From the NCBI GenBank assembly GCA_018466975.1, contig CM031553.1:1178001-1242000 (forward strand): DNA of 64,000 nucleotides. The letters run 5' to 3'. A program made the position numbers and the translations under genes. Position 1 is the stretch's first letter. Every line of letters begins with the position of its first letter. The stretch comes from Sparassis latifolia. Its lineage: Eukaryota > Basidiomycota > Agaricomycetes > Polyporales > Sparassidaceae. Positions 33,870-45,935 of the stretch are shown piece by piece. The notes beneath the pieces were generated by a model, which made no database searches, was not told the origin of the DNA, and was given only the letters and a program-made list of their open reading frames with translations.

Positions 33870-34834
33870 ATGGTTGTGAGAGGGTTGTACAACCAGATAT
33901 GATGTGAAAGGGTGTACTACGGTTAGTGGGAAACCCGGTCAGGAAACATGGTATATAACGGACCTGCGCGCAACGTTCGAGTGAGTTCGAGGATCCTACG
34001 TACCGGGGAAGCAGGTCGAGACGCGTCGGCACAGTGCTTCCAGCCTGAGGCCGACCTTGCGTCATCGTATTAGTGGAAGGGCCGCAGAACGTTCGAGTAC
34101 ATACCGGATCATATTGCAACCCGATCCCGCTCCTAGCGGTGCATCCCCTGAAATGGTCATGTAAGTTCGTTGAGCTCACCGTTGGCAACTCTGCTAAGAA
34201 CACGGCGGATGTCGAATATCATTTTATGGAAGATACTTGTGTGACTTCTCTTCAGACATGAAAGAGTTCCTTTGTTTTTGAGAAGCTGTACGTTCTCAGA
34301 TATGTTCTTTGTCCAAAAATTATGCTGTCGCTGACTCGGAGACTGCAAATTTTGTACTAGGAATATGCAGAAATTGTCAGCATCAAGATAGGATGGAAAG
34401 ATTACAACCGTACGGTAAGGTTCAAGAGCGAATTCTTCATTCGTAGCGATGGCTATTCTCTGATTATGATTCGCGTTTTCAGTATCAATTTCAGGAGCCG
34501 AATCCAAACTCAAGGAGGCGTTTTGAAAATACTCAAGGGCTAAGTACCATCGATAGTGAAAGAAACGAGGCTGCCCAAATGCCAGTGTCTCTCACTTAAG
34601 CTTCTGAGTATGTAATTCACGGCTAGAACGTTGAGTGCCAATTTCACCAGAAGCTCCAATTTGAAGTAACCTTTGACTTAGTGATTCCAGTCCGGCAGAC
34701 ATTTCGGACTATGTATAATTCGGTAGGTGAATTGGTCGGTAATGAGGACGGTAGTAGCGGGGGAAACACACTGAAGAATCGTATAACAAACTTGGAAAAC
34801 ACTTAGTTGAAGATGCCAGGGCTATGAAGCACAC
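33870..34834. other. Intergenic 965 bp, no gene recognised
   Basis: Upstream of the BAG gene and downstream of the SRPBCC gene, both minus. Minus-strand ORFs at 33838-34203 and 34157-34513 show no domain and no splice logic. Confidence 0.35.
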
Positions 34835-35481
34835 TCATGTCTGATGTACCTGCTCCGCCCGCCTCTTCAGGCCCTGAGCACAGGCATCAAAGCCCTGCTG
34901 CAATCCCCCGGCCAGGAACCACCGGAGAATGAAAGAGCCAATACCTCTGAACACCTCCCTGGATTCATATTTCGTCTTTCCTTCCTCCCCATCTACGGGG
35001 CTGAGGGTCTGCCATCGCACGGCTTCAATGAACCACCGCGGGTACGTACTCACCCAGCAGACACGATGGGCAGCATGGTCGACGTTTGTAATAAGTTCAA
35101 ACGCATGGGAAGTAGTTTTATGGCTCCTGTCCGACGTTGGGGGTATGTGAACTTCCATCAAAAGGTGACGTCCTTCTTGGGGAATTTGACTGTCGAGAGG
35201 CTTCTTATGTTCGTCCACGATTTTTTGCGCGTGTCTAGAGTAGTTGGTCAGTACAGGTATATCCACGCGCATTTTTACCGCATACACCATATCGTTCCTA
35301 ATGAGGTGTCAGTCAAGACACACAACGAGAGGGTTTCTTGAGAGGGAACGCACCATTCACCATATGAAGGGAAGTCTACCAGTACGTCCCACACCTTCTC
35401 AATGGGAGCGTCAATAATAGACGAAGCACCTAGAGTAATGATAGGAGAGAACGGTGGCGGTGGAAGATTTGTTTCGGACAT
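34835..35481 (-). CDS. SRPBCC (START/Bet v 1-like) ligand-binding protein, 196 aa
   Basis: Two exons (35481-35354 and 35297-34835) sum to 591 nt, an exact frame; the donor splits the Trp codon of SYGEW. The start MSETNLPPPPFSPIITLGAS leads into the first SRPBCC strand and helix, SIIDAPIEKVWDVLVDFPSY, followed by GEWNDMVYAVKMRVDIPVLT. Later blocks fit the curved beta-sheet (HRVCWVSTYPRWFIEAVRWQ) and the long C-terminal helix (GGLQQGFDACAQGLKRRAEQ). The family binds hydrophobic ligands in a deep cavity; the ligand here is unknown. It is divergent from the AP-1 beta gene, whose start is 200 bp away, so the two share a promoter region. Confidence 0.85.
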
Positions 35482-35680
35482 TCTGTTAAGCGCCCTGGTG
35501 GCACAGATGCAGGTGTGAGTAGTCCAAATATGGCAAGGAAGTTTGAGTGTTGTTATTTGTTTTTCTCCTTTAGGAAATGCTATGCGTTGTATCTCGTAAC
35601 GAATCTCTGTCTGGACAATTAACATCCGTGCACTCTCTGGGGCTTCGGACTATCTGCTTTCTCTGTGCATATAGTTTGCG

Positions 35681-38308
35681 ATGTCCGGTTTTCGTGGACC
35701 CCCCAGGAAGGGAGAGAATTTCGAGCTCAGCGCCGACCTAAACAGCGAACACCGGGAAAAGCGCAAGGATGCAATCAAGAAGGTTATTGCGAACATGACC
35801 GTTCAGAAGGGTATGTCGATCAACCTCATCTATGTGCTGAATCCACTCATTTCTATAATGTTGGTTGCAGACGTCAGCGGTCTCTTTCCGGACGTCCTGA
35901 AGAACATGCAGACAGACGACCTCGAGCAGAAGAAGCTCGTCTACCTCTACCTCATGAATTATGCCAAGACGCAACCAGAACTTGTTATTCTTGCCGTGAA
36001 CACCTTTGTGAAAGATACCGATGACCCCAACCCGCTCGTGCGCGCTCTCGCGATTCGGACCATGGGTTGCCTGCGCGCAGAGAAGATTATTGACTACCTG
36101 TGCGACCCGCTGCGGAAATGTCTGCACGATGACAACCCATACGTGCGCAAGACCGCTGCCTTGTGTGTTGCGAAGCTGTACGATCTCAAGCCCGAGTTAG
36201 TGATCGAGAATGGGTTCTTGGAGACGTTGCAGGACATGATCGGAGATAGTAATCCTATGGTACGTGGTTGTTCGGTGTAAGTTACTTCCAGCTGCCTCAC
36301 CACCTTCAGGTTGTAGCGAATACCGTGGCGGCCTTAACTGACATCCATATCGCTGCTGTTGCTTCTGGCTCGACGAAAGAAACGTTCGTCATCACCTCTA
36401 CCATCCTCAACAAGCTGCTTGTCGCGCTCAACGAATGCTCTGAGTGGGGGCGTGTAGCAATATTGAATGCTTTGGCTCGATTTGAGACGTCGGATGATCG
36501 GGAGAGCGAGCACATATGCGAGCGCGTCGTTCCTCAGTTTCAGCACGCCAATGCTAGTGTTGTCCTTGCCGCCATGAAGGCCAGTGCTCTGCTTGTAACC
36601 TCGGATCTTCACTCATTTTTGTGCAGGTCATCATGATTCATATGCGTGGCGTACACTCCGAGAGTCTCACCAAGCAGCTCGTCCGGAAAATGGCTCCACC
36701 TCTCGTCACACTTCTCTCGAACCCCCCAGAAGTGCAGTGGGTTGCGCTCCGGAACATCAACCTCCTCCTGCAAAAGCGCCCTGAGATCCTCTCGAACGAG
36801 ATGCGCGTTTTCTTTTGCAAGTATAACGACCCGTTGTACGTGAAGGTCGAAAAGCTGGACATCATGGTCCGATTGGCTGGGGAGAACAACGTAGATGCTC
36901 TGCTAAGCGAGTTGAAGGAGTGAGTATATCCCAAACGCCCTGGCCCCATTTTGTGTTCATTGGTCGCCCAGGTATGCTTCGGAAGTAGACGTCGACTTCG
37001 TACGACGAAGCATCAAGGCGATTGGTCAGACGGCCATCAAGATTGATGAAGCTGCTGAGCGCTGTGTCAATGTCTTACTGGATCTCATCAATACCCGTGT
37101 CAGTTATGTCGTCCAAGAAGCAGTTGTGGTTATGAAGGCGAGAATCCCGAAGACTTCTTCTACATCTGATCATCTGACTTTTCATGTTTAGGATATATTC
37201 CGAAAATACCCCTCCACCTACGAAGGTGTCATCCCGACACTATGCGCGAATCTGGAAGAACTGGACGAGCCGGAAGCAAAAGCCTCTCTCATCTGGATCA
37301 TTGGAGAGTACGCCAACAAGATAGACAACGCGGATGAGCTCCTGGGAATCTTCGTAGACACGTTCACAGAAGAGTCTTATCCCGTTAGTTCGATACCTGC
37401 TTCTAACGGAAGTGATGTTGATTCCGTTCGTGCTAGGTGCAATTGCAAACATTAACAGCGGTCGTTAAGCTATTCCTTCAGAAACCGGACAGTTCGCAAG
37501 GCTTGGTACAACGGATCCTCAACACTGCAACGAAGGATTGCGACTCGCCAGACGTTCGGGATCGCGCGTATATCTATTGGCGCCTGCTATCAACAGATCC
37601 AGGCGCAGCCAAGGTATTATCTACTGTTTTGACTTTTGAGCACCTTGGAGTACTGATAATGATTTACGGCAAGGCTGTCGTGCTCTCACACAGACCACCA
37701 ATCTCGCTGCCACGGACAACCGTGTCACCACAACTACTTGAAGAATTGCTGGGAGAAATCTCAAGCCTTGCCAGCGTGTACCACAAGCCTGCAGAAACAT
37801 TCGTCGGCCGGGGCCGCATCGGCATTGATTCAGTGCAACGAAGGGGTACAGACTCAGAGTGCGTGTTCGATCAGCTTCGCATCAGGCTTCTGTAGCTCAC
37901 CACGCTCTCATGGCTGTTATCAGATTGGCAGATGACCGGTCTGCAACGCAGAAGGCGCTGCAGACCGTGGCGGCAGGCCAGCAGGCGGAGAACCTGCTCG
38001 ATTTCTCAGATGTAGATGGGGTGGATGGGCAGCAGCCATCCGGCCTCGCTGCAACGACAGTTCTCACCGAGACGCCCGCTGCGGCGAACCTACTCGCGGG
38101 AACATCGAGCAACCCGCTCGACGATCTCGTGTCGATATTCGGCAGCGTTGCGGGCGGTCCAGCAGCGCAGCTGCCAAGCGCGAATCCTCTGGGAGGATTC
38201 GCGTTTGGGGCACCTGCTTCGCCCATGCCACCCGCGATACCGTCAGTTGTCCAGACACCCCAGCCACAGCCGCAGGAGGCACAAAACGATCTATTGGGAC
38301 TTTTCTAG
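35681..38308 (+). CDS. APL2: AP-1 clathrin adaptor complex, beta subunit (beta-adaptin)
   Basis: Large subunit of the AP-1 adaptor that links cargo and clathrin at trans-Golgi and endosomal membranes. The N-terminus [20 protein letters not shown] and the HEAT-repeat trunk are canonical: [125 protein letters not shown] and [14 protein letters not shown]. About ten short introns interrupt the frame (for example near 35811-35871, 36260-36309, 36573-36625, 36920-36971). The hinge after 37900 is Gln/Ala/Pro-rich, with ENLLDFSD resembling a clathrin-binding acidic LL motif, and the protein ends NDLLGLF. There is no C-terminal appendage (ear) domain, as in yeast Apl2. Confidence 0.95.
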
Positions 38309-38669
38309 AATGGTTATACAAGCGTAGGAGCACGTTCGTTTGTACGCTATGTGTTTTTTCCCCCATCGATCGATGTTTGCCTGAACACCCTGAGTGAAAG
38401 TTTGGTCCATTTGTCAATCGCCAAGCGATGGACGTGAGAAGTGTCGCAGTGCGGTAATCCAACAAAGAAGTATACTGGCGGTGGCTCGGATACCTTTCGC
38501 AGGGATGTGGGATTTCATCGTGAGGTTCACACAAGAAATACAAGCTTCTCAATCCCTCGATGTTCTCCGGGAGTCACGGCATCCTCATGGGTGCCGGCGT
38601 AGATCAGCATTAATGACGCTTATTAGCCTGGAAAGCCTACTCCATTGCAGAGCCATTCGTCCTACTAGT

Positions 38670-40171
38670 ATGAACCACCCCCAGCTACTTACCGCATCCG
38701 CGCCGTTCGACAGGACAAACGTCGATGTCGTCCTCCGTACCTCCGACAGCGTCGACTTCAATGTCTACAAAAACATACTCGCTCTTGCGTCACCGGTCTT
38801 CGCGGATATTTTCGATGTGCCACAGCCAGCCATCGGCGCACAGCAGGACATGCATCCCGTGCTTAACGTCCCGCTCGTTCACATCACCGAGAACAGCCAG
38901 ACATTGGACAACTTGCTGCGGTTGATCTATCCCGTGGCCGATCCGGTACTGAAGGACGCGGCGGGAATCGCGGCCGTGCTGTCGGCCGCTATGAAGTACG
39001 AGATGGAAGAGGCCACGAGATTGATGGAAGCAACACTCCGAGATGGTGTCGCAAACGATCCGAGTCGCGCGTACGCCATCGCCTGCCGCCTGGGTTTGGA
39101 AGAATTGGCGGGAGCAGCAGCGATGGTATGCGCAAGAGGCGACATCGATTACGTTTCCGATATGGACGACATCACTTCCGGGGCGCTGTATCGTCTGCTG
39201 CATTTCCGACGCGTGCAACCTCGCGACGTTGGGAGTTTTACGTTCTCCGCCCCTCAGGGAGCATTTGTGCGGCAGGTGGCTGAGCGCGGAAGGCTGACTG
39301 GGTCCCATCCTTTCAATAAGCCTTCCGCAGACATCGTCATGAGGTCGTCAGACGGAGTCCACTTCCATGTACACAGGCTTATCCTCACCTTGGCATCCAC
39401 AGTCTTCGCCCATCGGCTCAAGCAACGTCCGCAGGCGGATGACATCTCTCCGCAAGGCATGCGCATGCTGTCCGTGACGGAGGACAGTCGTACAGTGGCA
39501 AAGCTTTTGCAGCTCTGCTATCCGATGCAAGAACCCGACGTGGAGGACCTAGACACTGCGCATGCTCTCCTCGCAGCTGCGAAAAAATATGAGATAGCAG
39601 GAGCACTGATGTTCGCACAGAGGAAGTGGATGAGTCATGTCCACACACAGCCCTTACGAGCCTATTTCATTGCCATGCGTCATCAGTGGATTGAAGGTGC
39701 AAGAGAGGCGGCGAACCACCTCATTTTCCAGCCCAGTGACGTCTACGTTCCCGAGATGGAGGACGTGTCAGCAAGCGTGTATCATCGACTGCTCCAATAC
39801 CGTCACAGCTGCAGAGAAATCATTTCTTGCGTGGATTCGGCATACTTCGGTATCCGCAGTTCGCCCAGGCATTGGAGCGATCTCTCCTACGATGGAGAGG
39901 CTTACGGAGCCTACGAGAGTTTCCTGCTCGAATTCCACTGTTCTGCGTTGTCGAACACGTCAGGACCGACAACTAGAGCAGTGATCGCGGCCCCTGTGGT
40001 CGAACGAGCAGTTGGCTATGCCTTCCACGCGCGTCTAACCCAGCTCGTCAAAGACAGCCAACATTTGGAGGCAGAACTACATGAAAAATTCTCCAAGGTG
40101 AGAGTCGCTGAACAAGTACTGCGCACCTGCTGTAGTTATCCGAACTCATGATCGAACAGGTTGAACTGTAG
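38670..40171 (+). CDS. Double-BTB/POZ protein, paralogue 3 (479 aa)
   Basis: Same architecture as paralogues 1 and 2 but more diverged. BTB-1 has VDVVLRTSDSVDFNVYKNIL, SPVFADIFDVPQP, NSQTLDNLLRLIYP. BTB-2 has ADIVMRSSDGVHFHVHRLIL, ASTVFAHRL, SRTVAKLLQLCYPM, AAKKYEIAGALMFAQRKW. Each module is followed by the YRLLHFRR or YHRLLQYRH element. Exon 1 is 38670-40097; a 62-nt intron precedes a 12-nt last exon (40160-40171) encoding V-E-L-stop (1440 nt). The ATG corresponds to MNHPQLLTASAPFD and aligns with paralogue 4 (MTQLSQILTASTPFD). The frame is open upstream to 38394, overlapping the 3' UTR of AP-1 beta. Confidence 0.85.
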
Positions 40172-40210
40172 TCGGTTCTACATCACCTTCGTTTTCAGAG
40201 GCTGCAACTA

Positions 40211-40587
40211 GGGGCGTTCAGTTGTATCTGCGAAAGCGGCTTTCGCCGCTTTCTCAGAAAGCAGCTTACCGGCACATGACTTTTGCGTGATCCGAGGATC
40301 ATGTGCAGACTGAGAGTATATGCTAGGGTTAGCGATGGGTCCCCGGAGTTTGTGAGGTTTTCCACCGGAAACCCCCGATGTTTCCACTTGAGGGGTTAGC
40401 TTTCCCAGATTGGGTCTCCAGCCACCATCGGCGGCCCGGCAAACGTTTGCATTTTCCCAACCCTAGCTAACCCTAGTGAGTGATCACAGTCACGGCTAGA
40501 ACGCAACAACGTGCACATGATGCTCAGGTCATGTGGTCTTAAGCAACAGCGACGAAAAGCCGCTTTCGCAGATACAACTGAACGCCC
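40211..40587. mobile_element. 377-bp MITE with a TA target duplication (Tc1/mariner-type)
   Basis: Perfect 33-bp terminal inverted repeats (40211-40243 and 40555-40587), outer end GGGGCGTTCAGTTGTATCTG, are flanked by TA on both sides (40209-40210 and 40588-40589), the Tc1/mariner target. Just inside the left end, GAAAGCGGC-TTTC-GCCGCTTTC forms a further hairpin. No coding capacity. It sits 40 bp beyond the stop of BTB paralogue 3, in the spacer before paralogue 4. Confidence 0.85.
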
Positions 40588-40903
40588 CTACTGTAACAAC
40601 TTAGGGAGCTCGTGAGCTAGAATCGGAGGGGTCGAATTTTGGTGAGGCGCTTTGTATAGACCAGTTCAAGTTAAAGTGTGTAAAGAGGCACAAGCTTGTT
40701 AGTAGACTTGTAGTCATCTGCAGTGTCAGTGATAGAGAAAATATTCGCAATCATGTAGCGGGGAGTCATTGCCGATGAGTCGCGCCGCCGGCTCAGCAGG
40801 GTTTCGCGCCGCGGCTGTGTGACATGCGACAGCTGCAATTGTGCTGGTCACGGTCACATTGGTGGCTCAGCGCTTAGCGCTGAATAGCGTGTTTAATAAC
40901 ACC

Positions 40904-42426
40904 ATGACCCAGCTCTCACAAATACTCACCGCATCTACGCCGTTCGACAATTCCAAAGCGAATGCCGATATCATCCTTCGCTCCTCCAACCAAGTTGATT
41001 TTTATGTACACAAAGCCATCCTCATGGTGGCTTCGGACGTTTTCGAGAGCATGTTCGCCGCGTCTACCCCAGGGCGGGACGTCCATCCCGAAAACGGTCT
41101 CCCGTTGGTCGATCTCACCGAGGACAGTAAAGTGTTGGATCGTCTCCTACGGCTGTGCTATCCTGTTGTGGGCTCGGTGTCGTGGGACCTGGCAGATGTC
41201 AGGGACGTGATGGCTGCTTCAGTGAAATACGAGATGGAAGCGGCGACGGACCGGATGAAGAACCCCCTTCTGTCTTTTGTACTCAAGGCCCCCGTCAGAG
41301 TGTATGCGATAGCCTGCCGTCATCATCTTGAAGATGAGGCGCGTATAGCTGCTGCTGCAACTCTTGAACTCGAGAAGATTAGCTATGTGCCAGAGATGGA
41401 TCACATTTGTGCTGGCGCATTTCACCGTCTCCTGGAATTTCGTCGTACAGGAGATCTTCCGCTCGCATTCACCTCATACCGCGCTCCAGTTGAGGTTTCG
41501 GCGGAGGCCCATTCTCCAGCCGTTCATACGCCAGTGAATGTCCCACCGGCATTCCTTCATTCATCCGCAGATGCGATCTTGCGATCCTCAGATGGTATCG
41601 ACTTTCATGTGCACAAATTCATACTATCCCTGGTGTCTCCTATATTTGCAGATCTCTTTATCGAACCGACGGAGGCAGATCTACTTTACAAAGACCATGT
41701 CCCTGTATACAGGGTCTCCGAAGATGGCGGAATACTGCTGAAGCTCTTGCAGCTCTGCTATCCACTCGAAGACCCAAAGGTCGAGAGTTTCCCTGAGGCG
41801 TTCGCCCTTCTAGCGGCAGCCACCAAGTACGGGGCTGCTAGGGCAGTTTTATTCGCGAAGCAGAAATGGGCGGACCGAATAGAGGAGAGCCCTCTGTTTG
41901 GATATTTCATCGCGATGGAGCGTGGATGGGACGATGCAGCACGTGAAGCAGCCTTGTTACTCGCACATAAACGCTACGACCCCTACGTCTCAGAGATGGA
42001 AGGCATCCCAGCAGACACATACCATCGGCTTCTCGAATTCCGCTCCCGTTACGAAGAACAACTATATCTCATTCTCTCTCAGAATCACTTACCGGTGGGA
42101 GTGTGTCTACGTCGGCCCTGGAATGAACAACGCGGTATTCGGGATCTTGATCCCGACGTGCCTTATGGTCGTTTCTATATCCGCATCATTCGATCGTCAG
42201 AGACGGCTGAGGTCCTTTATCTTGGACTCCTTGATTCTCCAGTGCTAGAGACCTGCTTTGCTCGATGCTCAGGCAAAAAAGGATCCGGCAGGGTTACGCC
42301 CGCCACAGTCATCGCCCAGAGTCAAGACTTCGTCTCAGACTTACGGATTGCATACTCCGCGGTGAGTGCGAGTGAGTTGTACACCTACGATTATTTCTCA
42401 CGCCCGTCTTATAGCTTTCATTGTAG
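40904..42426 (+). CDS. Double-BTB/POZ protein, paralogue 4 (489 aa)
   Basis: BTB-1: ADIILRSSNQVDFYVHKAIL, SDVFESMFAASTP, LPLVDLTEDSKVLDRLLRLC. BTB-2: ADAILRSSDGIDFHVHKFIL, SPIFADLFIEPTE, GILLKLLQLCYPLED, AATKYGAARAVLFAKQKW. Both are followed by CAGAFHRLLEFRR-type or PADTYHRLLEFRS elements. Exon 1 is 40904-42361. An intron with GTGAGT donor and TATAG acceptor leads to a 12-nt last exon (42415-42426) encoding L-S-L-stop; total 1470 nt, an exact frame. Choosing this acceptor makes the last exon the same length as in the three paralogues. The ATG at 40841 is in frame upstream, but the homologous start is 40904. Confidence 0.82.
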
Positions 42427-43491
42427 CTATAGCCGGTAAATGGGACACTGCTTTCATATGGTTTACAGTAAGTATGAGCATGCGAAGACGATTCATACTT
42501 CATGTCGAGTGAGTGTCACAGCGCAATCATCAGTCCAACTACCTGCAGATCTTCGAGATTCATCAAGCGTCTTCATTAGGTGAGTCAAAATACGTAGCCC
42601 GCAAGTCAGTGTTCCCTTGCAACTGGCAAGGTCTCTCTGTCTTCTTAATACTGTCAGTTTGCGACTCCCCAGTTCCTTCCGTGTGTCCTGCACGAGAAGT
42701 CCCGAGTTTGTGTCTGTGTGTTGGCAAATTTCCGTGGGGCATGCAAGCAAGCTGTCTGTCACCGGTTGATGGCACCACTTCCCTCATCCCTGGATGATCC
42801 CAGTTTGTGATACAATGACTCTGTAACGACAGCTTACGTTCTCAGGCAAAAGACAACTGCGGACTCGAGTGCACCTCAGGCTGTCAAACACCATTGCAAG
42901 TAATTACGACTGAGCGGGCCCAGGCAGACATGGATATTCTGAGCCTGAGGTACGAAGGTTGAAGCTTGAAGCAGAGTGCCTACCATTGTCTGCCCTAGGG
43001 AGACTAGGTCCACGATCACTGATTTGTCTCAAGCATGAGCCTGTTGACATCGGAGTGATTCTGTTCCACCCTTGCACCATTGCCGTACTTTGTAACCGCA
43101 CTGCAGTTCCGGGAAAAACTGCCGAGGACTCGGAGGGAGTTACCGACATGGCTTAAACCTCGGGTGCCAAGCGACTGGGCGACTACCGAAGTGTGGGCAC
43201 AAATCTTCCCCTTTCGCCTCGAAGCAACAGCCGTAGCTGTATCTGCGTTACCTATTATATGATGAGTAAATGCAGTGTGCTGTACTGCTCAACCGTCCGC
43301 TCATGAAGCCTGCCCGACCCAACCACGATGTACAAGACTCGGGTGAACATATTCCGCGTCCTAGTTTTGGCACCACGTCGATAGAATCATGATTTATCCT
43401 GGGAACGGTAAACGAGGCCCGGTTCAGCCCATAGCCTGTCTTTAAGTAGAGCCGTCTGGGAGCCTGAGGTTGAAAGCGAGATAGCGAGATG
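42427..43491. other. Intergenic 1.06 kb, no gene recognised
   Basis: Only short ORFs on both strands. No tRNA, repeat or conserved domain is seen between the BTB gene and inverted-repeat element C. Confidence 0.35.
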
Positions 43492-45254
43492 TACGGTTGC
43501 CGAGGGAGGACAGGTCTATTCCCCAAGTTCTCGGCACAAATCCGTGGCTGCGGATCAATTGTTTGATGGGAAAAACAGATATTTAATTGACTGCCGAGGC
43601 TCGTGGCCGGTTAGGCGCCTGCCAAGCCGGCTATTTCCCACGTCTACCCACCGTTCCGCCGCGGCGCCGCCATGTCGCGCACTCCTGCTCATTGTCTTTC
43701 ACGATGTTCTGGCGTCATTGCTGCTTCTTTGTCGGTAGTCTTGGCTTGCTGGTTCTTACTCCATGCATCTTTATTAAGTGTGAAGTTGAGTTATGCCAAA
43801 ACTGTTGTTCAGGAGGGAGTACTGGTTGTACCTCACTTACACCCGACTTTTTAACATAGAAGAGGACCCAGTGAATGATGAGAACATACTAGTAGTGAAG
43901 ACAGCTATGAAGTGATCTACTGCAAACCATGATGCCATAAGGGACTCAGTCAGTGTGTTGTACTTCTCTGCTGAGTCCAGGATTTTGTGTATCTGGTTTC
44001 TCTTTCTGTACAGTTAATGGTCGGGATGCCTATCTATGTTTACTATATGATCTCCGCCTTCCAGTGGGCTTAGGACTTGTACTAGACAAGCCTCATTCTT
44101 TATATTCAGTCTCAGTCCAACTCTGCAGCATTGTGATAAGCAAAAATTAATCACACATCAGTTGACTGTGTAAATGGCTTGAATCATTGACACATTCTCT
44201 ATTGTGCAGAAAGCCAAAATTAGACAGAAATTTTTGATTCTACCTGCTCATCGTGCAAGACGATGAGCGCGCGCGTGCGCGACATTGTGGAGGACCCCTG
44301 AATATACCCTAGGACGTCGTTTCCGCATCCGGACAAAAATTTGGAGGTTTTCAGCTGGACGCCGTATCCCATCCGGACAAAAACAGGACAAAAACGGTCG
44401 ACCGCCGTGCGGTTCATCCGGACATAAAATTCGAGGTCCCTCGGAGGCCATCTGACCGTCCGGACATTTTTCGGGCCTATAGTCGTATGTCGTAGCGGTT
44501 GGCTGGAGTGTGTACCGGAGATCTGCTGGTTTGTGCGAGCTGTGTTTGAGTCCCAAGAAATGCACATCGGGGATATGTTTAATCTTTCCACTACTGGCCT
44601 AGGTTCACCTTAAGTGGCAATGTTCAGTTTTGCATCAGCATCCAATCATTGAACTTCTCAGCTTCTCACTGTGATTGTTGGGCACAAGATTCCTTTTCTA
44701 TATCAGAGGAAACAGAGTGAATAGAAGTAGAAGTACCCTAGTAGTAATCTACAGTACATGCATTCTACCACTACTGTGCCAACGGATGCTATCACCTGTT
44801 TCCTCTGTGCTATCCGGACAAAACAATCAGTTCTTATAGGCCATTTGTGCCATCCGGACAAAAATTTGAGGTTTTATAGGCCGTTTTCACCATCCGGACA
44901 AAAATTTGGGACTTGTAATGCCGTCTCCGTTGTCCGGACAATTTTTCGGAAAAGTCGCCATTGTCTCCGCATCCGGACAAAAAACTCCCAAAACCTGCTG
45001 AAAAAGGTCCGGACAAAAAATTGGAAAATCGATGATTTTGGATACGACGTCTTAGGGTATATTCAGGGGTCCTCATTGTGGCCCCGGCGGAACGGTGAGT
45101 AGACGTGGGAAATAGCCGGCTTGGCAGGCGCCTAACCGGCCACGAGCCTCGGTAGTCAATTAAATATCTGTTTTTCCCATCAAACAATTGATCCGCAGCC
45201 ACGGATTTGTGTCGAGAACTTGGGGAATAGACCTGTCCTCCCTCGGCAACCGTA
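43492..45254. mobile_element. Element C: 170-bp inverted repeats, with hAT-type element B nested inside
   Basis: Two 170-bp inverted repeats (43492-43661 and 45085-45254) are nearly identical; the outer end is TACGGTTGCCGAGGGAGGAC. The flanks show either a 4-bp GATG duplication or, if the first TA is counted as target, a TA duplication; these cannot be separated by eye. Without the nested element B (783 bp plus 8-bp duplication) the original was about 970 bp. There is no transposase. The superfamily is unassigned. Confidence 0.8.
44291..45073. mobile_element. hAT-type non-autonomous element B (8-bp TSD) with TCCGGACA array
   Basis: TIRs AGGACCCCTGAATATACCCT at 44291 and its complement ending at 45073 are flanked by a perfect 8-bp duplication CATTGTGG (44283-44290 and 45074-45081). 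TCCGGACA followed by an A-run recurs on the plus strand at 44328, 44372, 44417, 44459, 44813, 44853, 44893, 44933, 44972 and 45008. Spacing is 36-45 bp, mostly 40. The array lies in two blocks near the two ends, all in the same orientation. The first eight bases are identical to those of element A. No coding capacity. Confidence 0.88.
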
Positions 45255-45935
45255 GATGGCAATTTGACCACGTGAAATCTGAGAGCCAAGAGACGAGTAG
45301 GTTCGAAGAAGGAATATTAATAAGGCATACATGGACAAAGCTGCCAAATATTACTGGCAGTATTTACTTTGGCGGCGCCCTGCAGGGACAAGACATTATG
45401 ACATTACCCCTCGTGGCTAGTCAAGCAAGGCAGTTGTAGATACTATGCTTCAACCTTCGTGCCTCAGGATATCCGTATCTGACGCTCGAGACCGCGAAAT
45501 CAACTGACCTTCACAGAGCGTCTAGTGACCTAGCTCTACGGCGGAGCCCATATAAAAGAGGTCAGGCTGCGACTCGAGCTCGGAAGCAGCTGATTGCATG
45601 AATCCAGGGCCCAGGAACGAGATGGACCACCGCCTGAACGGTTGTCGCGGTGTCCGACGAGCTCGCTGAGATGAACGACGACCTTGAAGAGTCGTCATCG
45701 CGATGACAATGCGATGACCTACCCGAAAATTTCTGTATCTTGCAGTACCCATCTACTTATCTTCATTCACTCATATCAGCATCACCGTGACCTTCGCTGT
45801 CAACTCACCGTGCACAAGCCTCCTTCGATTCTGGCGCATCGGACATTGACCGGGTAGCATAACGGGCGCATATATCCCAGACTGGATCAGTTCTAGCTCC
45901 AAGTTTGTCTCGACCATATCTTGTCACCTACCATC
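45255..45935. other. Intergenic: permease promoter side
   Basis: About 680 bp between element C and the permease ATG. A TATA-like CATATAAAAG lies near 45549, but it is nearly 390 bp from the ATG and could serve another transcript. No gene recognised. Confidence 0.4.
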
